Under the pieces are notes generated by a model that made no database searches, was not told the DNA's origin, and saw nothing but the letters and a program-made list of their open reading frames with translations. Made by a program: the position numbers and the translations under genes. This document shows positions 35,038-44,557 of a stretch of 64,000 nucleotides of DNA, one piece after another. This stretch comes from an uncultured Flavobacteriales bacterium. Its GTDB lineage: Bacteria > Bacteroidota > Bacteroidia > Flavobacteriales_G > Salibacteraceae. The stretch is taken from positions 62,001 through 126,000 of the forward strand of contig CALSPD010000008.1 in assembly GCA_943788145.1 (NCBI GenBank). The letters are read 5' to 3'. Each line of letters starts with the position of its first letter. Position 1 is the stretch's first letter.

Positions 35038-36933
35038 ATGGATAGGAATACGATTATAGGTTTACTGCTCATAGGGGCTATTTTAATTGGCTATAGCCTT
35101 TGGATGAAGCCAAATGCGGAACAGCAAGCTGCGGAGCAACAAGCCCAAGACAGCATTGCATTGGTTCAGGCAGAGGCGACTCTGAAAGTAGAAGAGGAGC
35201 TAGCAACATTTAGGGCTGAAGAAGACAGTGCAGTTGAAACTGTTGAGGTTGATTCGATTGAAATGGCACTTCGTGATTCGTTGGAGCGACTCACCCGTAA
35301 AAAGCAGTTTGGGTCTTTTGCGAGTGCAGCTGAAGGCGAAGAAGTATTACACGTATTGGAAAACGACTACGTGCGCTTGACGCTTTCAAATAAGGGTGCA
35401 GCTCCGGTGAGTGCCGAATTATTGAATTACGTCACCTTCGATTCGCTGCCGCTTTACCTATTCGATAACGAAACATCTTCTTTTGATTTCACCTTTTGGA
35501 TCAACAATTCACAGGAATTAAACAGCCGCGATTTGTTTTTCGTACCGGTTGAAACGGCCATGAGCAGCAACTCGGCTGTTTATAGAATGTATGGCGAGGC
35601 ACAGGATCAGTACATTGAGTTGACTTATACACTACCTGAAGGTGAAAGCTATATGGTTGACGCCAACATTCAGGTGGTTAATATGGATCCGTTGCTTCGA
35701 GCGAGCGAAGATCAATTTCAATTGAATTGGCAAATACATGCTCCCGTTCACGAGCGCAGCAGAAAGGCCGAGCAAGATGTGACTACCATCTATTACAAGT
35801 ATATGGATGGCGAAATGGATTACATTTCAGCTACTAGTTTCGAGGCAGAAGATTTAGAAGCATCTACAAAATGGATTTCCTTCAAGCAGCAATTTTTTAG
35901 CGCCACCATTATTGCCGAGCAGGGATTTAGCAAGGACAACGCCCAGATCGAAACCATTGAATTGGATGACCCTAGGTATACCGAAGGTTTTAGAGCGCAG
36001 TTGACCATGGATTTTGCGAATGAACGCGACCCTTCTTTCCCGATGAAGCTTTATTTAGGTCCAAATCATTATCAAACGCTAGCGGATTTGGATTTGGGTC
36101 TTGAAGATCAAATCGAGTTGGGTTGGACCATTTTTGGATGGGTAAACCGATGGTTGGTCATTCCTGTATTTAACTTCCTAGATGAAAACACCGGGCTCGG
36201 TTACGGTATCATCATTTTGATATTGACCCTATTGATCAAGTTGTTGCTTTTCCCATTGACATGGAAGAACTACGTTTCAAGTGCTCGGATGAAGGCCTTA
36301 AAGCCCGAAATTGATGAGATCAACGAAAAAATGAAGGACAAGGACGCTGTTGCCAAACAACAAGCGACCATGACGCTCTATCGGCAAGCAGGAGTGAATC
36401 CGATGGCGGGCTGCATTCCGATGGTATTGCAAATGCCAATACTCTACGCTATGTTTCGATTCTTCCCCGCCAGCATTGAACTTAGGCAGCAAAGCTTCCT
36501 TTGGGCGAAAGATTTAAGCACATACGACTCCATTTATCAGCTTCCTTTTGACATTCCGATGTATGGCGATCACATTAGCTTGTTCACGGTGTTGATGGCT
36601 ATTTCCACCTTCTTTTATTCGAAGTACAACATGGACATGGCTGGAGGCGGTAACGCTCAAATGCCACAGATGAAAATGATGATCTATTTGATGCCCGTCA
36701 TGCTGTTGGTCTTCTTTAATAACTACAGTTCAGGTTTGAGCTACTATTATTTCATGGCCAACGTGATGTCAATGGCGCAGCAATTCATCATAAAAAGATG
36801 GTTTATCGATGAAGATGCCATCCGAGCAAAAATTCAAGCCAATAAAAAGAAACCGAAGAAAACATCTGGTTTTCAAGCGCGGTTAGAGAAAATGGCAAAA
36901 GATCGAGGACTTCAAAATCCAAAGAAAAAATGA
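35038..36933 (+). CDS. yidC: Membrane protein insertase YidC
   Basis: Inserts proteins into the inner membrane, alone or with SecYEG. The 631-residue protein has an N-terminal helix (MDRNTIIGLLLIGAILIGYSLWM), a low-complexity Gln/Glu-rich linker, a large periplasmic beta-sandwich domain (about 100-365), then the conserved five-helix core. The latter includes LGYGIIILILTLLIKLLLFPLTWKNYVSSARMKALKPEIDEINEKMKDKD and the VNPMAGCIPMVLQMPILYAMFRFFPASIELRQQSFLWAKDLSTYDS block, and ends in a lysine-rich tail. Its stop overlaps the start of the next gene (ATGA). Confidence 0.97.
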   Translation: MDRNTIIGLLLIGAILIGYSLWMKPNAEQQAAEQQAQDSIALVQAEATLKVEEELATFRAEEDSAVETVEVDSIEMALRDSLERLTRKKQFGSFASAAEGEEVLHVLENDYVRLTLSNKGAAPVSAELLNYVTFDSLPLYLFDNETSSFDFTFWINNSQELNSRDLFFVPVETAMSSNSAVYRMYGEAQDQYIELTYTLPEGESYMVDANIQVVNMDPLLRASEDQFQLNWQIHAPVHERSRKAEQDVTTIYYKYMDGEMDYISATSFEAEDLEASTKWISFKQQFFSATIIAEQGFSKDNAQIETIELDDPRYTEGFRAQLTMDFANERDPSFPMKLYLGPNHYQTLADLDLGLEDQIELGWTIFGWVNRWLVIPVFNFLDENTGLGYGIIILILTLLIKLLLFPLTWKNYVSSARMKALKPEIDEINEKMKDKDAVAKQQATMTLYRQAGVNPMAGCIPMVLQMPILYAMFRFFPASIELRQQSFLWAKDLSTYDSIYQLPFDIPMYGDHISLFTVLMAISTFFYSKYNMDMAGGGNAQMPQMKMMIYLMPVMLLVFFNNYSSGLSYYYFMANVMSMAQQFIIKRWFIDEDAIRAKIQANKKKPKKTSGFQARLEKMAKDRGLQNPKKK

Positions 36934-37550
36934 GAACAATGAAATTGATGTTGGTCGCAGTTATGGCGCTTGCCATGTCTGCAGTGAGTTGTAAAAACTC
37001 AAAAAAGACGACAGATTCAACAGAAACGAACATTAAAGTTGAAAAAACTACCCAAGCTCCTGATGGAAACTCAGATCGCAAAGAAGTGGCGGCAAAACCT
37101 CAAGAAGTGAAGCAAGAAGCCAAAGCTGAACGTCCGGCACCCAAATATCCTGATTCCTTGTTTTTTAGGATAGAGCGAACGCCCTGTTTTGGTCAATGTC
37201 CGACTTACACGGTCAACATATACTCCAGCGGATGGGCGCTGATGGAAGGAAAGCAGTTTTTTGATTACACAGGGTTTTACACTACTAAGTTTTCAGAAAG
37301 CGAATTGATCCAAATCGAGAAACTGGCCATGATGAACGGATTCCCAAAAATGGATCATGTTTATGATGCACCCGTGACAGATTTGCCTTCAACGACCACT
37401 ATTGTTCAGTCTGAAAACATCAACCATTGGGTGTATAATCGAATGAATAGTCCGGATGAACTTCGCACATTCGAGCGAGAGATGGAGACGCGCATCAAGG
37501 ATAAGCAATGGAAGCCCTACACCAAAAACGGTGTTCCAAAAGGGGAGTAA
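36930..37550 (+). CDS. DUF6438 domain lipoprotein
   Basis: A 206-residue exported protein. MKLMLVAVMALAMSAVSC gives a lipobox with Cys21 from the first ATG (the second Met may be the start). A Lys/Glu-rich linker (NSKKTTDSTETNIKVEKTTQAPDGNSDRKEV...) of about 70 residues separates it from the DUF6438 domain (FFRIERTPCFGQCPTYTVNIYSSGWALMEGKQFFDYTGFYTTKFSESEL). The CFGQCP pair may form a disulfide. Overlaps yidC by 4 nt, implying translational coupling. Function unknown. Confidence 0.78.
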   Translation: MRTMKLMLVAVMALAMSAVSCKNSKKTTDSTETNIKVEKTTQAPDGNSDRKEVAAKPQEVKQEAKAERPAPKYPDSLFFRIERTPCFGQCPTYTVNIYSSGWALMEGKQFFDYTGFYTTKFSESELIQIEKLAMMNGFPKMDHVYDAPVTDLPSTTTIVQSENINHWVYNRMNSPDELRTFEREMETRIKDKQWKPYTKNGVPKGE

Positions 37551-37651
37551 TTGACTTTATATCGCCAGAAAAGTTCAGCGTTTTTTCTTTCGCTTAACTT
37601 ATCCTAGTTTAGACAACCAATTCAGGACATATTCGTTCTGTTAAAGAGTCT

Positions 37652-40600
37652 ATGAATCAGTCCAATAAGTTTCGAGTTATGTTTCGGGTTTTGCCCCTAT
37701 TTCTTATGCTTTTGCTGGCATTCAAATTAGACGCTCAGAACTATTTTGACCATTGGGCCTTTGGCACGAATGTCCACATTGATTTCACGAGTGGGACACC
37801 TTCCGTTTCGTGCAACACATCCATCAATTCCTCAGAGGCAGCAGCTGTTTGGAGCAATCCCGTAACAGGCGATTTTATTGCGTATACAAGCGGAACAACA
37901 GTTTATAACGGCCAAACCCACAATGTCTTAGCTAACGGAACGGGGTTGATTGCCAATGCATCTTCTATTGAATCGGCTTTGATTTTACCAAAGCCAGGCG
38001 CGTCCATTGATGAGTTTTACATTTTCCACAATAACATCACCAACACCTATTGGTCTGAAGCGGATATTTCACAAGGAACAAATGGGACGGTTGGTTCAAA
38101 GAATAATTTTCTAGCCGCTTCTGGTTCCGAACGTTGTGGAACGGTACCGCACGGAACGCTATGCCCCGCTTATTGGGTTATGATAAGCAAAGGCGTGAAT
38201 GACTCGGTTGCGGCCTATTTGGTTGATACGAATGGCATAAGTTCTACACCTGTTGTTTCTGCAACAGGAATAACTGGGGGAAATGCCCGTGGAAACATTG
38301 TTTTCTCTGAAGATCGAACCATGGTTGGAATGAGCGTAGAGAACAAGGGTATGTATGTTGCGCCCTTCAATAACAATACGGGCCAAACGGGCACTTGGGT
38401 GAAAATTGGAACAACAACCAATGGATTTGGATCGGCTTTTTCACCTGATGGCACTAAAGTTTATTACACCAGTGGATACGGTCAAAATGTATATCAGTAT
38501 AACTTTTCTAACACCACAGAAACTTATTTAGGCGGCTCAGGACTCAGCTATCTTGCGCTAGCGCCTGATGGTAAAATTTACATTTCGAAATACGGTCAGC
38601 AAACGCTGGGTGTAATCAATTCGCCAAACCTAGCTGGCACGGCCTCAAGTTTTCAAATTTCTGGGCTTACCATTAGCGGCCCTTCCACCTGCGTTTGCCG
38701 TTGGGGTTTGCCAAATCCATTTCATGTGGACATCGGATATACGCCAAGTCATCCAGATACCATAACGCTTTGTCCGGGTGAAGACACGCTATACACGTCA
38801 TTGGTTTCGGGCGATTCCTTTCTTTGGAATACAGGAGCAACAACACAGTCCATTTTACTCGATTCGCAAGGTTTATATTACGCTACCATTGGATTTGGAG
38901 ACTGCGCAAGCTTCGATTCGGTTTATCTACAATACGTTTCGGATGTAGAGATTTCGGCTAATACGGTATGCCAGTCAGATACGACCATTTTCAGTCATTA
39001 TACGGCCATGCCCGTGTCGAATATCAGTTCATATCTGTGGAACTTTGGAGATGGGTCAACATCTACTTTGCCAAATCCTTGGCACCTATATAACATTGGC
39101 GATACGTTTAATGTGACGCTGAGCGTGACAACCAATTCGGGTTGTGTGCTCGATACCAATTTGGAAGTGGTCGTTCATCCAAATCCAATTCCTGAATTTA
39201 GTTTCGAAAATGTATGTGATGGCAATTATGTGACTTTTCAGGATGATGCCATTGAAGGAAGTGCAGCTATCATCGCCCGGTCTTGGGATGTAACAAACAA
39301 TGGGACTACAGAATACGCAAATTCAAATCCATCGCATCTATATTCCACCTTTGGTCAATACGCAGTTGAATTCAAAGTGGAAGACGCGCTTGGATGCATT
39401 GACTCTATGGTTAAGTTGGTGTTTATCCATCCAAATCCAGTCGCTGAGTTTTCGGTGGAAAATGAATGCCTTCATGTGATTCATGCATTTGCTGACAGCA
39501 GCGATGTGGCGCTTGGAAACATAACACAATGGAACTGGACTTTTGGAGATGGTCAATCGAGTTCAATAGCCTCGCCCGATCATCTTTATGCCACGGCAGG
39601 TTCCAAGTTCGTTACCTTAACCGTGACTTCCGATAGCGGATGTGTCGATGCGAAAACCAAGAATACCCAAGTGTATCATCTACCTATTGCAAGTTTCCAT
39701 GCCGATTCTACCTGCGAAAACTTAGGCGTGATTTTCAATGAAAACAGTACTTCGCAAAGCGGATCTATCACTCAATTCTTTTGGGAGTTTGGAGATGGAA
39801 GCAATGCTGCCGCTCAGTCGCCCATTCATGACTATGCTGGTCCGGGATTGTACGATGTGGATCATGTCGTCATTTCCAATTATGGCTGCATAGACAGTAT
39901 TTCCCATCAAGTTAGAATCTTACCCGCACCGAATACCGCTTTTGGTTGTTTGAATAAAGTTTGTCAAGGCGATCCTTTGCCCTTCTATGACCAAAGTGTG
40001 ATTGCAAACGTTACTCCGGGGGGCGATCAGATTGTTAGCTGGGATTGGCAGTTGAATGGAAATTTCTTTTCATCCGACACAAACCCTGTATATCAAACTT
40101 CAGCTTTTGAAAGCTTCCATGTGAAACTGACTACTACGTCAAATTATGGTTGCACTACATTTTCTGAAAATGTGGCTCAAATATTCCCCACGCCTAAGGC
40201 GCTGTTGGAACGAGAGCCGGCATGCCAGTTGGCTCCATCGAAGTTTTCCAGCTTGAGTACCATTCCAGCCGGACTGGTATCAGAGTGGTTGTGGGATTTT
40301 GGTGATGGAAGTTTTTCAACGGTAGAAAACCCAGAACATAGTTATCAATGGCCCGGTCAATTCCCCATCGAATTGGCTATTTCATCCAATAAAGGTTGTG
40401 TGGATACGGTGCGTGGTTCCATTTTGATTCCAGAAACACCAAAAGTTAATTTTGATGTAGATCCAACGATTGGGTGCACAGATTTGCACGTTTTGTTTAA
40501 AAATCAAAGCGCAATTGACGAGGGCGGATTGAGCTATCAATGGTATGTGAATGATAGAATCATATCAACGGAGCGAAACCCCTCAGAATGGCTAACAAAT

Positions 40601-41227
40601 GACACCTTAGCTCCATTGTTGTATTCAGTGAAGCTGTCCGTTTCATCCGATCTAGGTTGTGCTGCTTCGAAGTTGAAAACAGATTTGATCACAGTGTTTC
40701 CCAAGCCTAAAGCAAAATTCACATATGATTTTGATGATTTTGCCATGTTCGACCCGAGTGTCGAATTCAGCAATAATTCAGAACAAGGAATTCGTTGGTC
40801 ATGGAATTTTGGTGACGGTGCAAAGAGCTCAGATTTTGCTCCACAGCACTTCTATGAAAAACACGGGAAATACGCGATAAGCTTGACAACGTGGAACACT
40901 TATAATTGTCCTGATTCTACGCACGATATCATCGTCATTGATCCAATAACACAGTTATATGTTCCAACAGCTTTCACTCCGAATGGCGATGGCGATAATG
41001 ACTTTTGGGGCGTAAAGGGCTTCAACGAAGGAAACCGATTCAATATCAAGATTTGGGATAGGTGGGGCCACCTTGTGTATGAATCGAGTGAAATGGATTT
41101 TTCATGGAATGGCTACATGTCAAATGGCGAGCTAGCACCGATAGGCACCTATGCTTATGTCATCAATTTTGAGACATCGGAGCTCGAAGTGAAAGAAATT
41201 ACGGGGCAGTTTTCACTGCTTCAGTAA
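37652..41227 (+). CDS. PKD-repeat surface protein with T9SS type B (gliding motility-associated) C-terminal domain
   Basis: A 1191-residue secreted protein. After a signal peptide (to DAQ29), residues about 30-360 form a repetitive domain resembling a propeller (FGSAFSPDGTKVYYTSGYGQNVYQYN, LSYLALAPDGKIYIS). At least five PKD-type modules follow, each with a W(N/D)FGDG-type core (SYLWNFGDGST, NWTFGDGQSS, FWEFGDGSN, WLWDFGDGSFS, WSWNFGDGAKS), plus two degenerate ones. The last ~90 residues (YVPTAFTPNGDGDNDFWGVKGF...FNIKIWDRWGHLVYES...GTYAYVI) are the CHU_C/type B sorting domain recognised by type IX secretion. It probably acts as an adhesin. Its last 29 bp overlap the opposite-strand EI24 gene. 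Confidence 0.92.
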   Translation: MNQSNKFRVMFRVLPLFLMLLLAFKLDAQNYFDHWAFGTNVHIDFTSGTPSVSCNTSINSSEAAAVWSNPVTGDFIAYTSGTTVYNGQTHNVLANGTGLIANASSIESALILPKPGASIDEFYIFHNNITNTYWSEADISQGTNGTVGSKNNFLAASGSERCGTVPHGTLCPAYWVMISKGVNDSVAAYLVDTNGISSTPVVSATGITGGNARGNIVFSEDRTMVGMSVENKGMYVAPFNNNTGQTGTWVKIGTTTNGFGSAFSPDGTKVYYTSGYGQNVYQYNFSNTTETYLGGSGLSYLALAPDGKIYISKYGQQTLGVINSPNLAGTASSFQISGLTISGPSTCVCRWGLPNPFHVDIGYTPSHPDTITLCPGEDTLYTSLVSGDSFLWNTGATTQSILLDSQGLYYATIGFGDCASFDSVYLQYVSDVEISANTVCQSDTTIFSHYTAMPVSNISSYLWNFGDGSTSTLPNPWHLYNIGDTFNVTLSVTTNSGCVLDTNLEVVVHPNPIPEFSFENVCDGNYVTFQDDAIEGSAAIIARSWDVTNNGTTEYANSNPSHLYSTFGQYAVEFKVEDALGCIDSMVKLVFIHPNPVAEFSVENECLHVIHAFADSSDVALGNITQWNWTFGDGQSSSIASPDHLYATAGSKFVTLTVTSDSGCVDAKTKNTQVYHLPIASFHADSTCENLGVIFNENSTSQSGSITQFFWEFGDGSNAAAQSPIHDYAGPGLYDVDHVVISNYGCIDSISHQVRILPAPNTAFGCLNKVCQGDPLPFYDQSVIANVTPGGDQIVSWDWQLNGNFFSSDTNPVYQTSAFESFHVKLTTTSNYGCTTFSENVAQIFPTPKALLEREPACQLAPSKFSSLSTIPAGLVSEWLWDFGDGSFSTVENPEHSYQWPGQFPIELAISSNKGCVDTVRGSILIPETPKVNFDVDPTIGCTDLHVLFKNQSAIDEGGLSYQWYVNDRIISTERNPSEWLTNDTLAPLLYSVKLSVSSDLGCAASKLKTDLITVFPKPKAKFTYDFDDFAMFDPSVEFSNNSEQGIRWSWNFGDGAKSSDFAPQHFYEKHGKYAISLTTWNTYNCPDSTHDIIVIDPITQLYVPTAFTPNGDGDNDFWGVKGFNEGNRFNIKIWDRWGHLVYESSEMDFSWNGYMSNGELAPIGTYAYVINFETSELEVKEITGQFSLLQ

Positions 41228-41972
41228 CTGGTTTTTCAAGCGCTAGCGTTGCAGAAACCGTGGCGAATAAGGCCATAAAGCCCGATGTCATTGGTCCGAA
41301 AAAAGGTATGAGCATCCAAGCTGTAAATGGCATTCCTATGCCAATCGTCTTCCATTTTTTACTCCAAACAAATTTTCCGCTCTCCGAAGCTGAAATATGC
41401 ATCCGCTCTAACGAGTAATCCATGAAACTAAAGCCGTAGAAATAGGCGTTGATGAAGAACATGAGAAAGGGAGCGGCAAATCCAGCTATGGGCACAAAGC
41501 CAAGCGCAAAACACCCTATCGTCAAGATCAATTGGATCAAGCCATTTTTTAAAGCAAGTTTAATGGCTCGCCATAAGTCTCGAAAGAAAACGGAAATCTT
41601 AAAGTCTGGCACGTTCGCGCCAACTGCTGTCGCAACGTTTTCACTTACTATCGTTAGTAAGGGCGACATGATTAAGAGTATGATGGAGCCGCCAACAAAG
41701 GTCATGATGAAATACAACATGATCCGAAGGATGATCCAGAGAAGGGCGTAGAGGATTTTTCCAATTATGCCGCTTAGGTCGTTAAGCCAATCGATGGACT
41801 CCATCCAGTTGGTGAGTCCCATACTCAGGAAGTCAGTAGCCCAACTTGTGAGCGAAAGCCCACCATAAATAACCAAAGCGGTAACAATCAGCGGAAACCA
41901 AAGCAGCCACAACAATCCATTTTGTTTTAGAAAGCGAAAAGACGCGATGTATGCTTGAAATGCCTTAGCCAT
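41199..41972 (-). CDS. EI24/CysZ-like membrane protein
   Basis: A 257-residue integral membrane protein of the EI24 family, which includes the sulfate transporter CysZ. Landmarks are an N-terminal AFQAYIASFRFLKQNGLLWLLWFPLIV segment, FVGGSIILLIMSPLLTIVSENVATAVG, FRDLWRAIKLALKNGLIQLIL, FINAYFYGFSFMDYSLERM and FGMALFATVSAT-like endings. Gene order (Crp regulator and rhodanese immediately upstream, 9-bp gap) suggests sulfur uptake, but sulfate transport is not shown by any residue. It overlaps the PKD gene by 29 bp tail-to-tail. Confidence 0.78.
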   Translation of the reverse strand: MAKAFQAYIASFRFLKQNGLLWLLWFPLIVTALVIYGGLSLTSWATDFLSMGLTNWMESIDWLNDLSGIIGKILYALLWIILRIMLYFIMTFVGGSIILLIMSPLLTIVSENVATAVGANVPDFKISVFFRDLWRAIKLALKNGLIQLILTIGCFALGFVPIAGFAAPFLMFFINAYFYGFSFMDYSLERMHISASESGKFVWSKKWKTIGIGMPFTAWMLIPFFGPMTSGFMALFATVSATLALEKPVTEAVKTAP

Positions 41973-41981
41973 TATTAATTT

Positions 41982-42629
41982 CTAAGCAAAAAGTAATCGT
42001 AAGTCGATCTGATTGCGATGAAGCTCAAGCATGCCTTTTTGCTCCATCTTTTTGAGCAAGCGAGAAATGACTTCACGCGATGTGCTTAAGTCATCCGCAA
42101 TGTCTTGATGGGTGACGGACAAAATTTTCGAGTCAAGTGTTTCTGCTTGTTTCTTTAAATAGAACTCTAAACGCTCGTCCATAGCTTTGAAAGCAATGGC
42201 ATCGATGACCGTTAAAAGCTCTTCAAATCGCGTGCGATAGGTCTCTATTACGAAGTAATACCACGAGCGATATTCCAACATGAGCGCGTCCATTTTGTCG
42301 ATGGGTACGAGGATGACGGAAGTGTCTGTCATGGCCTTCGCCATCACTTCGGATGTTTTTTGCTGCGAGGCGCAAACCATGCTCAATGCACAGGCGTTCC
42401 CTGGTTCGATGTAGTAAACAAAAAATTCGCCTCCATCTTCACCCTCACGATACAGCTTGACCATGCCATCAACAATGAGCATGGTCGATTTAATGTATTG
42501 GCCAGTCCGCATGAGTTCGTCACCTTCTTGAAAGGTTTTAAGCGAACCAATTTCGGATAGAATATCGATTAACTCAGATTCAAATGCGGGAAAGCGGTCG
42601 TGAAGTAGTTCCTTGATTTCGGTGTTCAT
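41982..42629 (-). CDS. Crp/Fnr family transcriptional regulator
   Basis: A 215-residue regulator with an N-terminal cyclic-nucleotide-binding fold (about 15-135, GSLKTFQEGDELMRTGQYIKSTMLIVDGMVKLYREGEDGGEFFVYYIEPG) and a C-terminal winged helix (about 150-212, SVTHQDIADDLSTSREVISRLLKKMEQKGMLEL). It lacks the FNR-type N-terminal Cys cluster. It does carry Cys80 and Cys86 next to the effector pocket (GNACALSMVCAS). It lies 9 bp downstream of the lipoprotein rhodanese and 9 bp upstream of the EI24 gene, so it probably controls this sulfur group. The signal is unknown. Confidence 0.9.
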   Translation of the reverse strand: MNTEIKELLHDRFPAFESELIDILSEIGSLKTFQEGDELMRTGQYIKSTMLIVDGMVKLYREGEDGGEFFVYYIEPGNACALSMVCASQQKTSEVMAKAMTDTSVILVPIDKMDALMLEYRSWYYFVIETYRTRFEELLTVIDAIAFKAMDERLEFYLKKQAETLDSKILSVTHQDIADDLSTSREVISRLLKKMEQKGMLELHRNQIDLRLLFA

Positions 42630-42638
42630 TCGATTGGT

Positions 42639-43013
42639 TTATTCTTCCCATTGCTCATAACCTCGTTGGAGGTTGTAAACAATCTTAAATCCTTTCTCCT
42701 GCATGATTTCTTGGGCGGTTTTGCTTCTTCCACCCGCTGCGCAGTAAACCAATACTGGTTTTTCCTTATCGAGTGTTTCCAGTTGCTTATCAAATGCAGG
42801 TTTAGAAATATCCATTTGTACGGCTCCTGTAATCATTCCGCGAGCCACTTCCGCATTTTGACGTACGTCAACAATTTGTAGGTTGTGGTCGGCTGCCATC
42901 AGGTTTTTTGCTTCTTCGCTGGAAACGTCCTTAAACGTGCCACCTTTAGAATCAGTTTGTGCGGTGCAAGAAAGTAGGAGGGTTGAGAAGAGAAAGGAGG
43001 CTAATATTTTCAT
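42639..43013 (-). CDS. Rhodanese-like lipoprotein
   Basis: A 124-residue sulfurtransferase-fold protein. MKILASFLFSTLLLSC is a lipobox with Cys16, so the domain should face the periplasm or cell surface. The rhodanese core reads LQIVDVRQNAEVARGMITGAVQMD, and the active-site loop is VYCAAGGRSKTAQEIM with the catalytic Cys intact. It may transfer sulfane sulfur or act as a sulfide-stress enzyme. It sits between the MBL-rhodanese fusion gene and the Crp gene on the same strand. Confidence 0.92.
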   Translation of the reverse strand: MKILASFLFSTLLLSCTAQTDSKGGTFKDVSSEEAKNLMAADHNLQIVDVRQNAEVARGMITGAVQMDISKPAFDKQLETLDKEKPVLVYCAAGGRSKTAQEIMQEKGFKIVYNLQRGYEQWEE

Positions 43014-43092
43014 AGTCTATGTTGTTTGGAAATCGGTTTACAATGTTATCGTTTTTTTAATCGAAAATCTGGATCAAGCTTGCGATGAAAGC

Positions 43093-43126
43093 AATAATCC
43101 CAAGGCAAGACTGCCTCGGGATTATT
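43093..43126 (-). terminator. Hairpin between the MBL-rhodanese and rhodanese lipoprotein genes
   Basis: A 15-bp stem on minus-strand RNA (AATAATCCCGAGGCA / TGCCTTGGGATTATT, one G-U pair) with a 4-nt loop. It lies about 16 nt after the MBL-rhodanese stop. No strong U tract follows, so it may be an attenuating or stabilising hairpin rather than a full terminator. Confidence 0.55.
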
Positions 43127-43141
43127 ATCACCAACACACCA

Positions 43142-44557
43142 CTAAAGCATTGTCACTTGTTCGTGAAATTCTGTAATTGGGAGCTTTCCTAATTGTTCGA
43201 TGGCTTTGAATCCACCCAACACATTGGTTACGCTCGATATACCGTGTTTTTTCATGATGGATGCTGCAGCCACAGACCGATATCCGCCAGCGCAGTGTAC
43301 CATGTAGTTTTTCCCCTTGTCGAGTTGCTCGACCGTATTTAGTAGGAAGTCTAACGGGAGGTTTTTGGCACCATCAATGTGTTGCGACTCAAATTCAGAA
43401 GCCTTTCTGACATCAAGCGTTTCGATTCCCGTGTATCCTAAATAGCCATTGGCAAAGTCTTCGGGAGAAATATTGCGAATGGCATCCGTTGGTTTTCCAG
43501 CGTTTTCCCATGCATTAAACCCACCGTCCAAAACACCAATTGGATTGTCATAACCAACGCGCGCAAGCCGTGTAATAACTTCTTCTTCACGGCCATCGTC
43601 AGCAACCACCAGAATTCGGCTGTTTAAATCTTCAATCAAAACACCGACCCAAGGGGCAAAGGTGCCATCGATTCCAATGAAAACAGAGCTCGGTATAAAT
43701 CCTTTTGTGAATTCGCTTTCATGCCGCGTATCCAACACAATCGTGTTTTCTACCTTCATTTCGTTTTCAAACTGATCGACTGATAATTTGCGCAATCCAG
43801 CTTCTCGAACCTCCTCAAAGGAGCGATAACCTTGTTTGTTCATCGCTGCATTTTTTGGAAAATATTGAGGCGGAGATACTAATCCAGTCAGTACGGCTTG
43901 TATAAATTCCTCGCGAGTCATGTCGGCCCGTAAGGCATAGTTTGTTTTCTTTTGATTGCCTAGTGTGTCAAAGGTTTCTTTGCTCATGTTTTTGCCACAG
44001 GCGCTTCCTTGACCATGACCGGGATAAACCATTACATGATCGGGTAGCGGCATGATTTTATTGCGCAATGAATCAAAAAGGTGACTTGCTAAATCTTCTT
44101 GAGAAAGGTCCGTTTTTACGGCCAAATCAGGACGTCCCACGTCTCCAATAAAGAGCGTGTCACCTGTATAAATGCTGTGAGGCGTCTTGCTTTCATCCAG
44201 TAAGAGGTAAGATGCAGACTCCATCGTGTGACCAGGTGTGTGCAACACTTTTATGGTCATTTTTCCTAGAGGCAATTCTTCGCCATCGGTGGCTACGTGA
44301 AAGTCGAAATTGGCTGACGCTGTTGGTCCATACACGATTTTGGCTCCGGTCTTCTTCGCTAGGTCCAAATGACCGGAGACAAAATCCGCATGAAAATGCG
44401 TTTCCAAAACATACTTAATAGTAGCGCCTCTTGAAGCTGCCATTTCGATGTATTGATCTACCTCTCGAAGTGGATCAATAATAGCCGCTTCACCATTTGA
44501 TTCGATGTAATAAGCCGCTTCGGCTAAACATCCGGTATAAAGCTGTTTGATTTCCAT
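43142..44557 (-). CDS. MBL-fold metallo-hydrolase / tandem rhodanese fusion (persulfide dioxygenase-like)
   Basis: A 471-residue protein. The N-terminal metallo-beta-lactamase domain (about 1-240) has the metal motif THFHADFVSGH (His54, His56, Asp58, His63) and LHTPGHTMES, as in the persulfide dioxygenase/ETHE1 group, which oxidises glutathione persulfide or related persulfides to sulfite. Two rhodanese domains follow. The first has lost its catalytic Cys (ADDGREEE in the loop), and the second retains it (VHCAGGYRSVAA). Sulfite produced would be a natural substrate for the TauE/SafE-type exporter encoded 111 bp upstream. Cytosolic, with no signal peptide. Confidence 0.9.
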   Translation of the reverse strand: MEIKQLYTGCLAEAAYYIESNGEAAIIDPLREVDQYIEMAASRGATIKYVLETHFHADFVSGHLDLAKKTGAKIVYGPTASANFDFHVATDGEELPLGKMTIKVLHTPGHTMESASYLLLDESKTPHSIYTGDTLFIGDVGRPDLAVKTDLSQEDLASHLFDSLRNKIMPLPDHVMVYPGHGQGSACGKNMSKETFDTLGNQKKTNYALRADMTREEFIQAVLTGLVSPPQYFPKNAAMNKQGYRSFEEVREAGLRKLSVDQFENEMKVENTIVLDTRHESEFTKGFIPSSVFIGIDGTFAPWVGVLIEDLNSRILVVADDGREEEVITRLARVGYDNPIGVLDGGFNAWENAGKPTDAIRNISPEDFANGYLGYTGIETLDVRKASEFESQHIDGAKNLPLDFLLNTVEQLDKGKNYMVHCAGGYRSVAAASIMKKHGISSVTNVLGGFKAIEQLGKLPITEFHEQVTML

